Shown in pieces: positions 34,488 through 43,261 of a stretch of 64,000 nt of DNA. Source of the stretch: an uncultured Alistipes sp. (GTDB lineage: Bacteria; Bacteroidota; Bacteroidia; Bacteroidales; Rikenellaceae); the NCBI GenBank assembly GCA_900541585.1, contig UQKD01000017.1:1-64000 (forward strand), given 5' to 3'. The position numbers and the translations under genes are program-made. The notes beneath the pieces are model-generated. The model was not told the origin of the DNA and did no database searches. It saw only the letters and a program-made list of their open reading frames with translations. How positions within the stretch are numbered: the stretch's first letter is position 1; the number at the start of each line of letters is the position of its first letter.

Positions 34488-35909
34488 ATGAAAGAACCCG
34501 TCATCCCCCGCAACGTCGTTTTCCCGTTTATCCTGCTGACGACGCTTTTCTTCGCCTGGGCTTTGCCGAACAACCTGACCGATACGATGCTGGCGGCCTT
34601 CAAGCGCATCATGAGCCTCTCCGACGCCAGGACGGCGTGGATACAGGTCGTCTGCTACCTGCTCGGTTACGGCTGTTTCGCCATCCCCGGGGCCATGTTC
34701 ATCAAACGCTACACCTATAAGTCGGGCGTTCTGCTCGGGCTGGGGATGTACGCCCTCGGGGCATTCCTGTTCTATCCCGCCATGCTGTGCTCGGAGGTGA
34801 ACGTCGAAATGAGCTTCGTGATGTATCTTTTCGCGATCTTCATCCTCTTCGCCGGGCTGTCGATCCTGGAGACCTCGACCAACTCCTACGTATTCGCCAT
34901 GGGACCCGAGTCCACGGCGACGCAGCGCCTGAATTTCGCCCAGTCGTTCAACCCCTTCGGGGCGATTTCGGGCGTAATCATCAGCCAGATATTCATTCTC
35001 TCGCAGCTCAACGTCTTTACGGCCGCCGAGCGGGCGGCCCTGCCCGCCGCGGAGCTGGCTGCCATCCAGGCCGACGAGCTGAATGCCGTGACGATGACCT
35101 ATGTGGCCGTCGGGGCCGTGATGGTCGTGCTGCTGCTGGCGATCTGGCTGACGCGGATGCCCAACCTGCGCGAGGAGGACAAGACCTTGCAGTTCGGGGC
35201 GGCCTTCCGCCGCCTGGTCCGGAACCGGAACTACGTCTGGGGTGTCGTCGCGCAGTTCTTCTACGTGGGCGCGCAGATCGCCGTGTGGTCGTTCGTCATC
35301 CGGTATGCCATGCAGCAGCTGCATTTCGACGCCGTGATCGCCGGGCTTGGCAGCGGGGCTTCGACCGAAAGCATCATCGCGGCCCTGCGGGGCGTGGAAC
35401 CCGTCGCTGCCGGATTTTACGACTTCTGTGCCTGGATCGGATTGGACGACCTGCTGCCCCGGACCGCCGAACAGGCCGGCGCGACCTACTATATCCTTTC
35501 GCTGGTGCTGTTCGTCGTCGCCCGCTTCGTTTGCACGGGGCTGATGCGGTTTTTCTCGCCGCGCAAGATCCTCATGACCCTGGCGGTCCTGGCCGTCGCC
35601 TGCTGCCTGACGGCGGTTTATGCCCGGGGTGTCGCCGGCGTTTACGGTCTGATGGGTATTTCGGGGTGCATGTCGCTGATGTTTCCGACGATTTACAGCT
35701 GCGGCCTGCGCGGTCTGGGTCCGGACACGAAGATCGGCGGTGCGGGAATGGTCATGGCGATCGCCGGTGCGGCCGTGCTGACCCAGATACAGGGCATCGT
35801 CTCCGACCGGATCGGAAGTATCGGGACCGCCTACTGGGTTCCCGCCGCCGCCTTTGCGGTCATCGTTTATTACAGTATCTTTATATGCAAGGAAGAACGC
35901 GTGTCATGA
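34488..35909 (+). CDS. fucP: FucP-type sugar:proton symporter (MFS)
   Basis: A 473-aa inner membrane major-facilitator permease with about 12 helices, close to L-fucose permease FucP. The opening FPFILLTTLFFAWALPNNLTD is characteristic, as are GYGCFAIPGAMFIKRYTYKS and ETSTNSYVFAMGPESTATQR with the family's conserved Asn and Glu residues. An insertion of about 50 residues lies between helices in the C-terminal half (about 280-330). Its stop overlaps the kinase start by four bases. In this operon it probably imports the monosaccharide that FucI isomerises, so L-fucose or D-arabinose. Confidence 0.9.
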   Translation: MKEPVIPRNVVFPFILLTTLFFAWALPNNLTDTMLAAFKRIMSLSDARTAWIQVVCYLLGYGCFAIPGAMFIKRYTYKSGVLLGLGMYALGAFLFYPAMLCSEVNVEMSFVMYLFAIFILFAGLSILETSTNSYVFAMGPESTATQRLNFAQSFNPFGAISGVIISQIFILSQLNVFTAAERAALPAAELAAIQADELNAVTMTYVAVGAVMVVLLLAIWLTRMPNLREEDKTLQFGAAFRRLVRNRNYVWGVVAQFFYVGAQIAVWSFVIRYAMQQLHFDAVIAGLGSGASTESIIAALRGVEPVAAGFYDFCAWIGLDDLLPRTAEQAGATYYILSLVLFVVARFVCTGLMRFFSPRKILMTLAVLAVACCLTAVYARGVAGVYGLMGISGCMSLMFPTIYSCGLRGLGPDTKIGGAGMVMAIAGAAVLTQIQGIVSDRIGSIGTAYWVPAAAFAVIVYYSIFICKEERVS

Positions 35910-37540
35910 GAAAATACGTTATCGGAATAGATTACGGGACGGACTCCTGCCGGGCTTTGGTCGTGGACAGCGCGAACGGCCGCGAGGCGGCTTCGGCGGT
36001 CTGCCCTTATCCGCGTTGGAAAAAGGGACTCTACTGCGATGCCCGGGGCCAGCGTTACCGCCAGCATCCGCTGGATTACACCGAATCGCTCGAAACGGCG
36101 GTTCGCGGGGCCGTCGCCGCAATCCCGGCGGACAGGCCCGGCGAAATCTGCGCCCTGGCGTTCGACACGACCGGTTCCACCCCCGTCCTGACCGATGCGG
36201 CGGGGACGCCGCTGGCTTTGCTGCCGCGCTTTGCGGAGGAGCCGGACGCGATGTTCGTGCTGTGGAAAGACCATACGGCCATCCGTGAAGCCGCGGAGAT
36301 CAATGCCGCGGCCAGACGTTCCGATACGGATTACACGCGCTATTCGGGCGGCATCTATTCGGCGGAATGGGTCTGGTCGAAAGTGCTGCATATTCTGAAA
36401 ACCAACCCTTCGGTGGCGGAGGCCGCCTATGCCTGGGTCGAACACTGCGACTGGATGTGTGCGCTGCTGACGGGCAATACCCGTCCCGAAAAGGTCCTCC
36501 GGGGCCGCTGTGCCGCCGGACACAAGGGACTGTGGCATGCGGCGTGGGGCGGCTGGCCCCCTGCGGAGTTTCTCGACGGGCTGCGGCCCGGGCTGGGGCG
36601 CTTCGCCCAGCGCATGTCTTCCGAAACGCATACCGCCGAACGGTATGCCGGCGGGCTGTGCGGCGAATGGGCCGCGCGGCTGGGGCTGCCGGCGGGCATT
36701 CCCGTGGCCGTCGGGGCGATCGACGCCCATATCGGGGCTGTCGGGGCGGGCATCCGTCCCGGCGTGCTGACCCGTATCATGGGGACCTCGACCTGCGACA
36801 TCGTCGTGTGCCCGGCCGAAAAACTCGGCGGCGCCGTCCGCGGCATCTGCGGACAGGTCGACGGCTCGGTGCTGCCGGGCTGCGTCGGCATGGAGGCCGG
36901 GCAATCCGCTTTCGGCGACGTATACGCGTGGTTCCGCGACCTGCTGATGTGGCCGGTCCGGGAACTGCTGCCCGGGCGGGACGATTTGAGCGAAGAGATC
37001 ATTCCCCGCCTGGGCGAACGGGCCGCGCTGGTCGATCCCCGGGAATCGTCCGTGCTGGCCCTCGACTGGCTGAACGGCCGCCGCACCCCCGATGCGAATC
37101 CGCTCCTGACCGGAGCGCTGACCGGGCTAACGCTCGGCACTTCGGCCCCGATGATTTTCCGGGCGCTGGTCGAGGCGACGGCCTACGGATCGCGGGCCAT
37201 TGCGGAACGTTTTACCGGGGAGGGCGTCGAAATCCGGTCGATCCTCGCCATCGGCGGCATCGCCGTCAAGTCGCCTTTCGTGATGCAGACGCTCAGCGAC
37301 GTGCTCGGCATGCCGATCCGGGTCGTCGGCTACGCGCAGACCTGTGCGCTGGGCGCCGCGATGTGCGCGGCCGTCGCCGCCGGCATCCATCCGACGGTCG
37401 GGGAGGCGCAGGCTGCGATGGGCGTCAGGGAGTACGTCGATTACGTTCCCGACCCCGAACGCCGCGCTTATTACGAAAGACAATACGAACGCTATGCGGC
37501 CCTCGGCCGTTTTGTGGAACAGCAGACAAACGAACAATAA
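35906..37540 (+). CDS. FGGY carbohydrate kinase, ribulokinase-like
   Basis: A 544-aa sugar kinase. The start is the ATG at 35906, overlapping the permease stop (ATGA). The N-terminal phosphate loop is IGIDYGTDSCRALVVD, followed by PYPRWKKGLYCDA and HPLDYTESLE, which resemble AraB-type ribulokinases more than fuculokinase. ATP-site blocks are IMGTSTCDIVVCP and ILAIGGIAVKSPFVMQTLSD. Phosphorylating D-ribulose made from D-arabinose by FucI would give D-ribulose 5-phosphate, which enters the pentose phosphate pathway directly. L-ribulose or L-fuculose cannot be excluded. Confidence 0.88.
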   Translation: MRKYVIGIDYGTDSCRALVVDSANGREAASAVCPYPRWKKGLYCDARGQRYRQHPLDYTESLETAVRGAVAAIPADRPGEICALAFDTTGSTPVLTDAAGTPLALLPRFAEEPDAMFVLWKDHTAIREAAEINAAARRSDTDYTRYSGGIYSAEWVWSKVLHILKTNPSVAEAAYAWVEHCDWMCALLTGNTRPEKVLRGRCAAGHKGLWHAAWGGWPPAEFLDGLRPGLGRFAQRMSSETHTAERYAGGLCGEWAARLGLPAGIPVAVGAIDAHIGAVGAGIRPGVLTRIMGTSTCDIVVCPAEKLGGAVRGICGQVDGSVLPGCVGMEAGQSAFGDVYAWFRDLLMWPVRELLPGRDDLSEEIIPRLGERAALVDPRESSVLALDWLNGRRTPDANPLLTGALTGLTLGTSAPMIFRALVEATAYGSRAIAERFTGEGVEIRSILAIGGIAVKSPFVMQTLSDVLGMPIRVVGYAQTCALGAAMCAAVAAGIHPTVGEAQAAMGVREYVDYVPDPERRAYYERQYERYAALGRFVEQQTNEQ

Positions 37541-37541
37541 T

Positions 37542-39293
37542 ATGAAGCTCCGTATTTTGCAATGCCTTCTGGCGACCGCGGCCCTGCTGCCTTCCGGCAC
37601 GCGTGCCGGCGAAAAGGCTCCCGCCTACTGGAATTCGAACAACGCGATCTCGGCTTTCCGGCTGCCCCCGCCGCCTGCGGGGTTCACGCCGGAATACCTC
37701 GACCTGAACGGCGACGGAAGGCCGGATGCCATCCGTTCGGTCACCCACAACGACGTCCCCGTGCTCTGGCTCGACGACGACGGCAATATGAAGCCCGGCG
37801 ATCTGGAGGGGGACACGGTTAACGACTGCCTGCTCGTCGACCGCAATAAGGACGGGGTCTACGATCTCATCGTGAAGTGGGCCGATCTCGACGGCGACGG
37901 CCGTGCCGACCTGCAACTGGTGGCCGAATATCCGTTCAAACCGACCGACGAGGTGTGGCCCAACGGGCACTATATGATCGTGCTGGATACCGACAGGGAC
38001 GACATTTTCAACTACATCGACTGGAACACCTTCCGGCTGGAGTGCTGGCAGAAGTCGGGTATCTGCGACTTTTTCCCCGATTACAGCGGCAAGACCGCCT
38101 TCATGAAGATGCACGCCTCGACGGACAAGATCGGCGATCTGCGGCTCAACTGGGAGAATCCGTTCCTTTTCTACGATCCCGACAAGGACGGGCTGACCGA
38201 AATGGCGATCCGCCTGCTGGACTCCCCGCCGCACATGAAAGACCCGAAACTGCCCAACACCTACGACCACATGCAGCTGACGGGCCGTATCGACTGGGTT
38301 TCGATCGCCGTCGACCTCGACAATGACAACCGTCCGGGGCAGGAGTTCGATTTCGACTTTACGCTGGGCTTCCAGGGCGAAGGATTCGATTACGGCGACC
38401 AGGTGCACCCGCTCCGCAACATGCGCGGACTGCCCGAAGCCGACCGGTTCTTCCCCGATCCCCGTTTCCGGCAGTTGACGGAGCTGGTCTACACGGACCA
38501 TGAGCACGCCTACGATCTGATTTTCAAGCGCGGGAAGTGGAGCCGCGTCAACTTCGTCTTCGACGAGGACGACGACTGCGGCCGCTGGGAGCGCGTGGAG
38601 TTCTGCGACAACCTCGATCCGTTCAAGGTCGGGCGCAGCCGCGGCGGTTTCGACAACCATTCCCAGTCCGACCCTTCGGGCGACCGCGGGGAGTGGGATA
38701 TGGACAACTCCGGCGGCGGACGGCTCTACATCAGCCGTTTCGACGGCCGCCTGCACCTCTACGGGGCCGAGACCGGTATCTGGCGCATCGACCAGAACAC
38801 GACCTATTATCAGGGCTGGGACCGCCTCTGGCAGCGCCGGGACCCCGAGCGCTTTGCGACGGTGCGCTATACCGACCGGGACGGGAACGGATTTTTCGAC
38901 TGTATCGAATACGACCTCGACGGCGACCGCACGTTCGAAACGACGGTCGACCTGAAGGCGCTGGGTGTCGACGACCGGTGCGAGCTGATCGACGTTTCGG
39001 GATTCCGCTACGGCGACTATACGAAGCTGATGCGGCGCATGGCCGACGACCTGTGGCGGCAGGCGCAGCAGGCAGTCAAGGTCGCCGAACGCCACGGGCT
39101 GAACACGTCGTGGTACGCCAAACTGAAACAGGCCGCGTCGATCCGGGAGCGATACCACAAGGGCTATTGGCTGCAATACTACCTTTACCGCGATCTGGAG
39201 GACAAGTTCGCCCGCGAGGGGCGCGGTGACCTGCTGGAACGGCTGAACAGGGCCTATTTCTCGGCCGACTGGAAAGGTATGAATAAAAAGTGA
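37542..39293 (+). CDS. Secreted protein with repeated EF-hand-like Ca-binding motifs, unknown function
   Basis: A 583-aa exported protein (signal MKLRILQCLLATAALLPSGT). It has at least six Asp-rich loops like EF-hand or dockerin calcium sites, for example DLNGDGRPDAI, DRNKDGVYDLI, DLDGDGRADL, DPDKDGLTEMA and DRDGNGFFDCI. These are spread over the whole length rather than clustered at one end as in dockerins. Between them are Trp/Tyr-rich segments (NTTYYQGWDRLWQRRDPERF) that could line a carbohydrate site. I do not recognise the family. Placed between a kinase and a lyase in one transcript, it is probably a glycan-active enzyme or binding protein. Confidence 0.7.
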   Translation: MKLRILQCLLATAALLPSGTRAGEKAPAYWNSNNAISAFRLPPPPAGFTPEYLDLNGDGRPDAIRSVTHNDVPVLWLDDDGNMKPGDLEGDTVNDCLLVDRNKDGVYDLIVKWADLDGDGRADLQLVAEYPFKPTDEVWPNGHYMIVLDTDRDDIFNYIDWNTFRLECWQKSGICDFFPDYSGKTAFMKMHASTDKIGDLRLNWENPFLFYDPDKDGLTEMAIRLLDSPPHMKDPKLPNTYDHMQLTGRIDWVSIAVDLDNDNRPGQEFDFDFTLGFQGEGFDYGDQVHPLRNMRGLPEADRFFPDPRFRQLTELVYTDHEHAYDLIFKRGKWSRVNFVFDEDDDCGRWERVEFCDNLDPFKVGRSRGGFDNHSQSDPSGDRGEWDMDNSGGGRLYISRFDGRLHLYGAETGIWRIDQNTTYYQGWDRLWQRRDPERFATVRYTDRDGNGFFDCIEYDLDGDRTFETTVDLKALGVDDRCELIDVSGFRYGDYTKLMRRMADDLWRQAQQAVKVAERHGLNTSWYAKLKQAASIRERYHKGYWLQYYLYRDLEDKFAREGRGDLLERLNRAYFSADWKGMNKK

Positions 39294-39298
39294 CGGAG

Positions 39299-41260
39299 AT
39301 GCGTTTGCAGTTGAGATATTTCGCGGCCGCCGGGCTGTTGCTCCTCGGGCTTGCCGCTTACGGGCAAAACGAGGCCCGTCTCGAATCCCCGGAGGAGTTC
39401 TACTTCTTCTCCACTGACGATGTGGCGCATATCCGCGAGTCGGCGAAGACCGATTGGGGCGGGCGGATCGTGGCGTCCATGCGCCGGAGCGTCGACGAGC
39501 GGCTGACGCACGACATGGAGGTTCCCACGATGGAGGCCGGCCACGGCCATTTCTACGTCTGTCCGATCCATAACGTCACCTTCACCTTCCGCTGGGACCA
39601 TCCCACGGCGCACTATTGCGCCGCCTGTGACAGGGAGTACCGGGGCGTGAACCGCTATAACTGGGGCTGGGTGAATTTCGTGCATGCCCACAACCTGACT
39701 TTCCTGACGAACTGCATGTATCTCTACCTGGCCACGGGCGAATCCCGCTATGCGGAGTATATCCGTGACATGCTGCTCGATTACTCGAACATGTATCCCG
39801 ATTACATGGTGCACAATGCCTGGCGCAAACCCTCCGAGGCGCACAGCGGCAAGATGTTCGGACAGAGCCTCGACGAATCGGTGTGGTTCAGTTCCGCCGC
39901 CCGGGCCTACGTCGCTGTACGCGGTACGCTGACCGGGGCGCAGCAGCGGAAAATCGAACGCGATCTTTTCCGGCAGGGCGCCGACCTGCTGCTGCGCCGC
40001 CGCGACGGCGGCAACTGGCAGGTGTGGCACAACTGCGGCCTGACGGCCCTGGCGGTCGCTCTGCGCGACGACGGGCTGATCCGCGTGGCGCTCGACGATC
40101 CCCAGTGCGGCTACCGGACGCTGATGGCCAGACACGTCTATGCGGACGGATGGTGGAACGAAGGTTCGCCGATCTACCATTTCTATCCGCTCGGGGCTGT
40201 CGTGATGACGGCCGACGCCGTGCGATGCCGCAACATCGACCTGTATGACGAACAGTTGTACAATATGTTCGCGTCGCCGGTGCGGGGCGTCTATCCCGAT
40301 CTGACTTTCCCGGCCCACAACGACGGCTGGTACGGCGAGTCGCTCATCGCGCAGGCCGGGCTGTTCGAAGCGGCGTACGCCCGCTTCCGCGACCCGCTTT
40401 TCCGCGACGTGCTGGCCCAATGCTATCGTTATGTGGAGCGGGGCGGCGGTTATGCGCTGCTGAATCCGGAGCGGATCGCTCCCGCCTCGGAACCGCTGCG
40501 GCAGGAGAGTTTCCGTTTTGAAGACGCCGGATTCGCCCTGCTGCGCAGCCCCGAAGCGACCGTGGTGCTGAAATACGGCCCGCACGGCGGCGGCCACGGT
40601 CATCCCGACAAACTCTCGATTTCGGTGCACGACGGCCGGAAAGAGTTGGTCTCCGACTTCGGAACCTCGGCCTACGGCGCCCCCGACTATACGAAATGGT
40701 ATCGCAAGACGCTGGCTCATAATACGGTGACGGTCGACGGCCGGGACCAGTCGGAGACGGCCGGGGAATTCGTCGCCTTCGAGTCGCGGCCCGACGGAGG
40801 CATGGTCGCCGCCCGGGCCGACCGTGCTTATCCCGGCGTGGAGATGTCGCGCCGGCTGACGCTGAAGGGGGCCGGGCTTTCCGACCGTTTCGTCTGTCGT
40901 TCGGACGGGACGCACCGTTACGACTATGTCCTGCTGTTCAACGAACGGCCCGTGCTGAACGGCAAAAGCCTCGGTGCGGTGTCGTTCGGCGAGGAACCTT
41001 ACGCCCGCATCCGGAATGCGGAGCGCTACGCTTTCAAAAGAGGCTTCGTGATCCGTACGGGCGACGCCGAGGTGCGGATCGACGCTTCGGCTCCGGTGGA
41101 AGTTTTCGTGGGCGAGGCTTCGGGCATTCCTCCGACCAATCCCGGCGTGAAGACCGTTTCGGGGAGCGAGAAGCGGCCCGTGCAGCCGGCCTATCCGGTG
41201 ATCGTCCGCATGACGGGCCGGACCATGACCATCGACGCGCAATGGAAGATCAATCCGTAA
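39299..41260 (+). CDS. Heparinase II/III-family polysaccharide lyase-like protein
   Basis: A 653-aa exported protein; the start is the ATG at 39299 (MRLQLRYFAAAGLLLLGLAA), while an earlier GTG overlaps the previous stop. The N-terminal half is an alpha/alpha toroid with a Cys/His cluster (FYVCPIHNVTFTF, then HYCAACDREYRG) that may bind zinc. The C-terminal half is a beta-sandwich with the signature KYGPHGGGHGHPDKLSISV of heparinase II/III-type lyases such as PL12, PL15 and PL17. Such enzymes cleave uronic-acid linkages by beta-elimination, so the target glycan may contain a uronic acid; the exact PL family is uncertain. Confidence 0.85.
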   Translation: MRLQLRYFAAAGLLLLGLAAYGQNEARLESPEEFYFFSTDDVAHIRESAKTDWGGRIVASMRRSVDERLTHDMEVPTMEAGHGHFYVCPIHNVTFTFRWDHPTAHYCAACDREYRGVNRYNWGWVNFVHAHNLTFLTNCMYLYLATGESRYAEYIRDMLLDYSNMYPDYMVHNAWRKPSEAHSGKMFGQSLDESVWFSSAARAYVAVRGTLTGAQQRKIERDLFRQGADLLLRRRDGGNWQVWHNCGLTALAVALRDDGLIRVALDDPQCGYRTLMARHVYADGWWNEGSPIYHFYPLGAVVMTADAVRCRNIDLYDEQLYNMFASPVRGVYPDLTFPAHNDGWYGESLIAQAGLFEAAYARFRDPLFRDVLAQCYRYVERGGGYALLNPERIAPASEPLRQESFRFEDAGFALLRSPEATVVLKYGPHGGGHGHPDKLSISVHDGRKELVSDFGTSAYGAPDYTKWYRKTLAHNTVTVDGRDQSETAGEFVAFESRPDGGMVAARADRAYPGVEMSRRLTLKGAGLSDRFVCRSDGTHRYDYVLLFNERPVLNGKSLGAVSFGEEPYARIRNAERYAFKRGFVIRTGDAEVRIDASAPVEVFVGEASGIPPTNPGVKTVSGSEKRPVQPAYPVIVRMTGRTMTIDAQWKINP

Positions 41261-41288
41261 TCATCATCATAAACTACGACTCGACAAA

Positions 41289-43259
41289 ATGAAAAAATGT
41301 TTATCTCTGCTGGCGCTCATCGGTTTGCTGGCATTGCCGGGCGGGAACGTCGCGGCCGCGAAGAAAAAAACGACCCGGCTGAAACCCTACAGCTGGACCT
41401 CCGAGGTCGAACTGCTCAAACGGGTGGATTTGCTGCCCCTCTACCGCGACGGCATGGTGGAGCAGGTTTCCAGCTACGATCCCACGGGCGGCAACGAGGA
41501 CGGTTTCGCCGGAAAGTACTCCTACATCCGCAAGGAGGGCGACAAACTGGTGCTGGCCGAACTGGAGGGACCGGGTGTCATCCAGCGCATCTGGACCCCG
41601 ACGCCGACCGACGACATGCTGGAATTCTACTTCGACGGCGAGCAGACGCCCCGCCTGCGCCTGCGTTTCTCGGACCTCTTCTCCGGAAAGGTCTATCCCT
41701 TCGTGAAACCCGTGTGCGCCAACGAGATCGGCGGTTATTACTGCTATGTGCCGATCCCTTACGCCAAGTCGTGCAAGATCGTCTTCTGCGGCAAGAAGAT
41801 CATGTTCCACCAGTTCCAGTACCGCAGTCTTCCGGGCTACGACGTGAAGACGTGGACCGGGGAGTTCACGCCCGGGGAGCGCGACATGCTCGCCTCGGTG
41901 TGCCGCGTGTGGTCGGAGATTTCGCCCGCCTGCACCGACTACGCCGTCGGGCAGTCGGAAGGTGCGCGCCTCGTGGAGAAACGCTTCACGCTGCTGCCCG
42001 GCGACGAAACCGTGTTTTTCGAACAGCGGAAGGGCGGCCGTATCGCGGGCTTCGAGATCGACGGCGGGGCTTCGTTCGAAGGTTTCGACCGCGACGTGCT
42101 GCTGTGCGCCCGCTGGGACGACGACACCCGCCCGGCGATCCATGCGCCGCTGGCCGACTTCTTCGGCTACGCCTACGGGAAAAAGGCCATGCGCAGCATG
42201 CTGATCGGCTGCCGCGGCGATGTCAACTACTGTTATCTGCCCGCGCCGTTCGATGCGCGTTCCGAACTGAAACTCCGTTACGTGGTCCGCGAAGGCGCCC
42301 GCCAGAACCCGATCCAGGTGACCACCCGGGTGTGGGTCAACGACCGGGCGCGCGACATCCGCACCGAAGGGCGCCTCTATACGGCCTGGCGCCGGGAGAT
42401 CAACCCCGCCAAGGGCGAATACTACAAATTCCTTTCGAAGGAGGGCCGCGGCCACTACGTCGGCACGGTGCATCAGGCGCAGGGTTTCCTGGCCGAGATG
42501 ACCGGCTTCTTCGAGGGCGACGATTCGACCTACATGGACGGCAAGATGCGCCTCCACGGTACGGGTTCGGAGGACTATTACAACGGCGGCTGGTACGCCA
42601 TGCTCGACCGCTGGGACCGCGGCGTGAGCCTTCCGCTGCACGGTTCGCTCGATTACTCGCTGCCGATGGCGCGTACGGGCGGATACCGTTTCTACATGAA
42701 CGACAAACTCTCGTTCGAGCGCGAGTTTTACATGGGTATCGAGCACGGCCCTTCGGGCAACGAATATCCGGTGGACTACACCTCGGTGGCCTTCTTCTAC
42801 GGCGAAACGCCCGCCACGGAGTGCATGGAGCCGACGCAGCGTCTGCGCACGGTCTGCATTCCCGACAGACATACGTTCTATCCGCAGGCGATGCGCCTGT
42901 CGCTGGGCAATAACGCGCAGGTGCGCTTCGGCGATTTCCCGCGCGGCATGACCGTCTCCTCGCGCGGCACGGGGCTGGTGCGCGTTCTGTTGGAGGACGT
43001 TCCCGAGGGACGCTACCGGATCTATTTCGACTACTACGCAAAACCCAACGGCGCCGAATTCTCCGTCTGGCAGCGGCAGGGCATGCTTTCCGACTGGCGC
43101 AGCTCGAAAGCCGAGACCGAGAAACTCGTGTCGCGGTTCTACGCCGGGGACATCGTGCTGACCCCGCAGACCAACTCCGTGTCGTTCCAGATCCGCGGGA
43201 ACAATTACCGGTCGGAGTTCGAGTTCGCAAATATTTACCTTGAACGGATTCCCGAATAG
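41289..43259 (+). CDS. GH172 (DUF2961) glycoside hydrolase, second copy
   Basis: A 656-aa exported enzyme (signal MKKCLSLLALIGLLALPGG ending at AAA). It shares the DUF2961/GH172 core with the minus-strand gene at 28-30 kb: GPGVIQRIWTPTPTDD, YYCYVPIPYAKSCKIVF and HGTGSEDYYNGGWYAM, with Glu428-Asp429 at the same place as the likely catalytic pair. The two are clearly diverged, so they may act on different linkages or chain ends. It ends two bases before the GH38 start. Confidence 0.87.
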   Translation: MKKCLSLLALIGLLALPGGNVAAAKKKTTRLKPYSWTSEVELLKRVDLLPLYRDGMVEQVSSYDPTGGNEDGFAGKYSYIRKEGDKLVLAELEGPGVIQRIWTPTPTDDMLEFYFDGEQTPRLRLRFSDLFSGKVYPFVKPVCANEIGGYYCYVPIPYAKSCKIVFCGKKIMFHQFQYRSLPGYDVKTWTGEFTPGERDMLASVCRVWSEISPACTDYAVGQSEGARLVEKRFTLLPGDETVFFEQRKGGRIAGFEIDGGASFEGFDRDVLLCARWDDDTRPAIHAPLADFFGYAYGKKAMRSMLIGCRGDVNYCYLPAPFDARSELKLRYVVREGARQNPIQVTTRVWVNDRARDIRTEGRLYTAWRREINPAKGEYYKFLSKEGRGHYVGTVHQAQGFLAEMTGFFEGDDSTYMDGKMRLHGTGSEDYYNGGWYAMLDRWDRGVSLPLHGSLDYSLPMARTGGYRFYMNDKLSFEREFYMGIEHGPSGNEYPVDYTSVAFFYGETPATECMEPTQRLRTVCIPDRHTFYPQAMRLSLGNNAQVRFGDFPRGMTVSSRGTGLVRVLLEDVPEGRYRIYFDYYAKPNGAEFSVWQRQGMLSDWRSSKAETEKLVSRFYAGDIVLTPQTNSVSFQIRGNNYRSEFEFANIYLERIPE

Positions 43260-43261
43260 CC

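Noticed and set aside
34787..37540. A 917-residue reading fusing the permease region to the FGGY kinase
   Set aside because: The first 373 residues are an out-of-frame reading of the permease gene. The kinase has its own ATG at 35906.
31436..37540. A plain L-fucose catabolic operon
   Set aside because: Not excluded, but the kinase resembles ribulokinase and no aldolase or fucosidase is present, so I do not call it as such.
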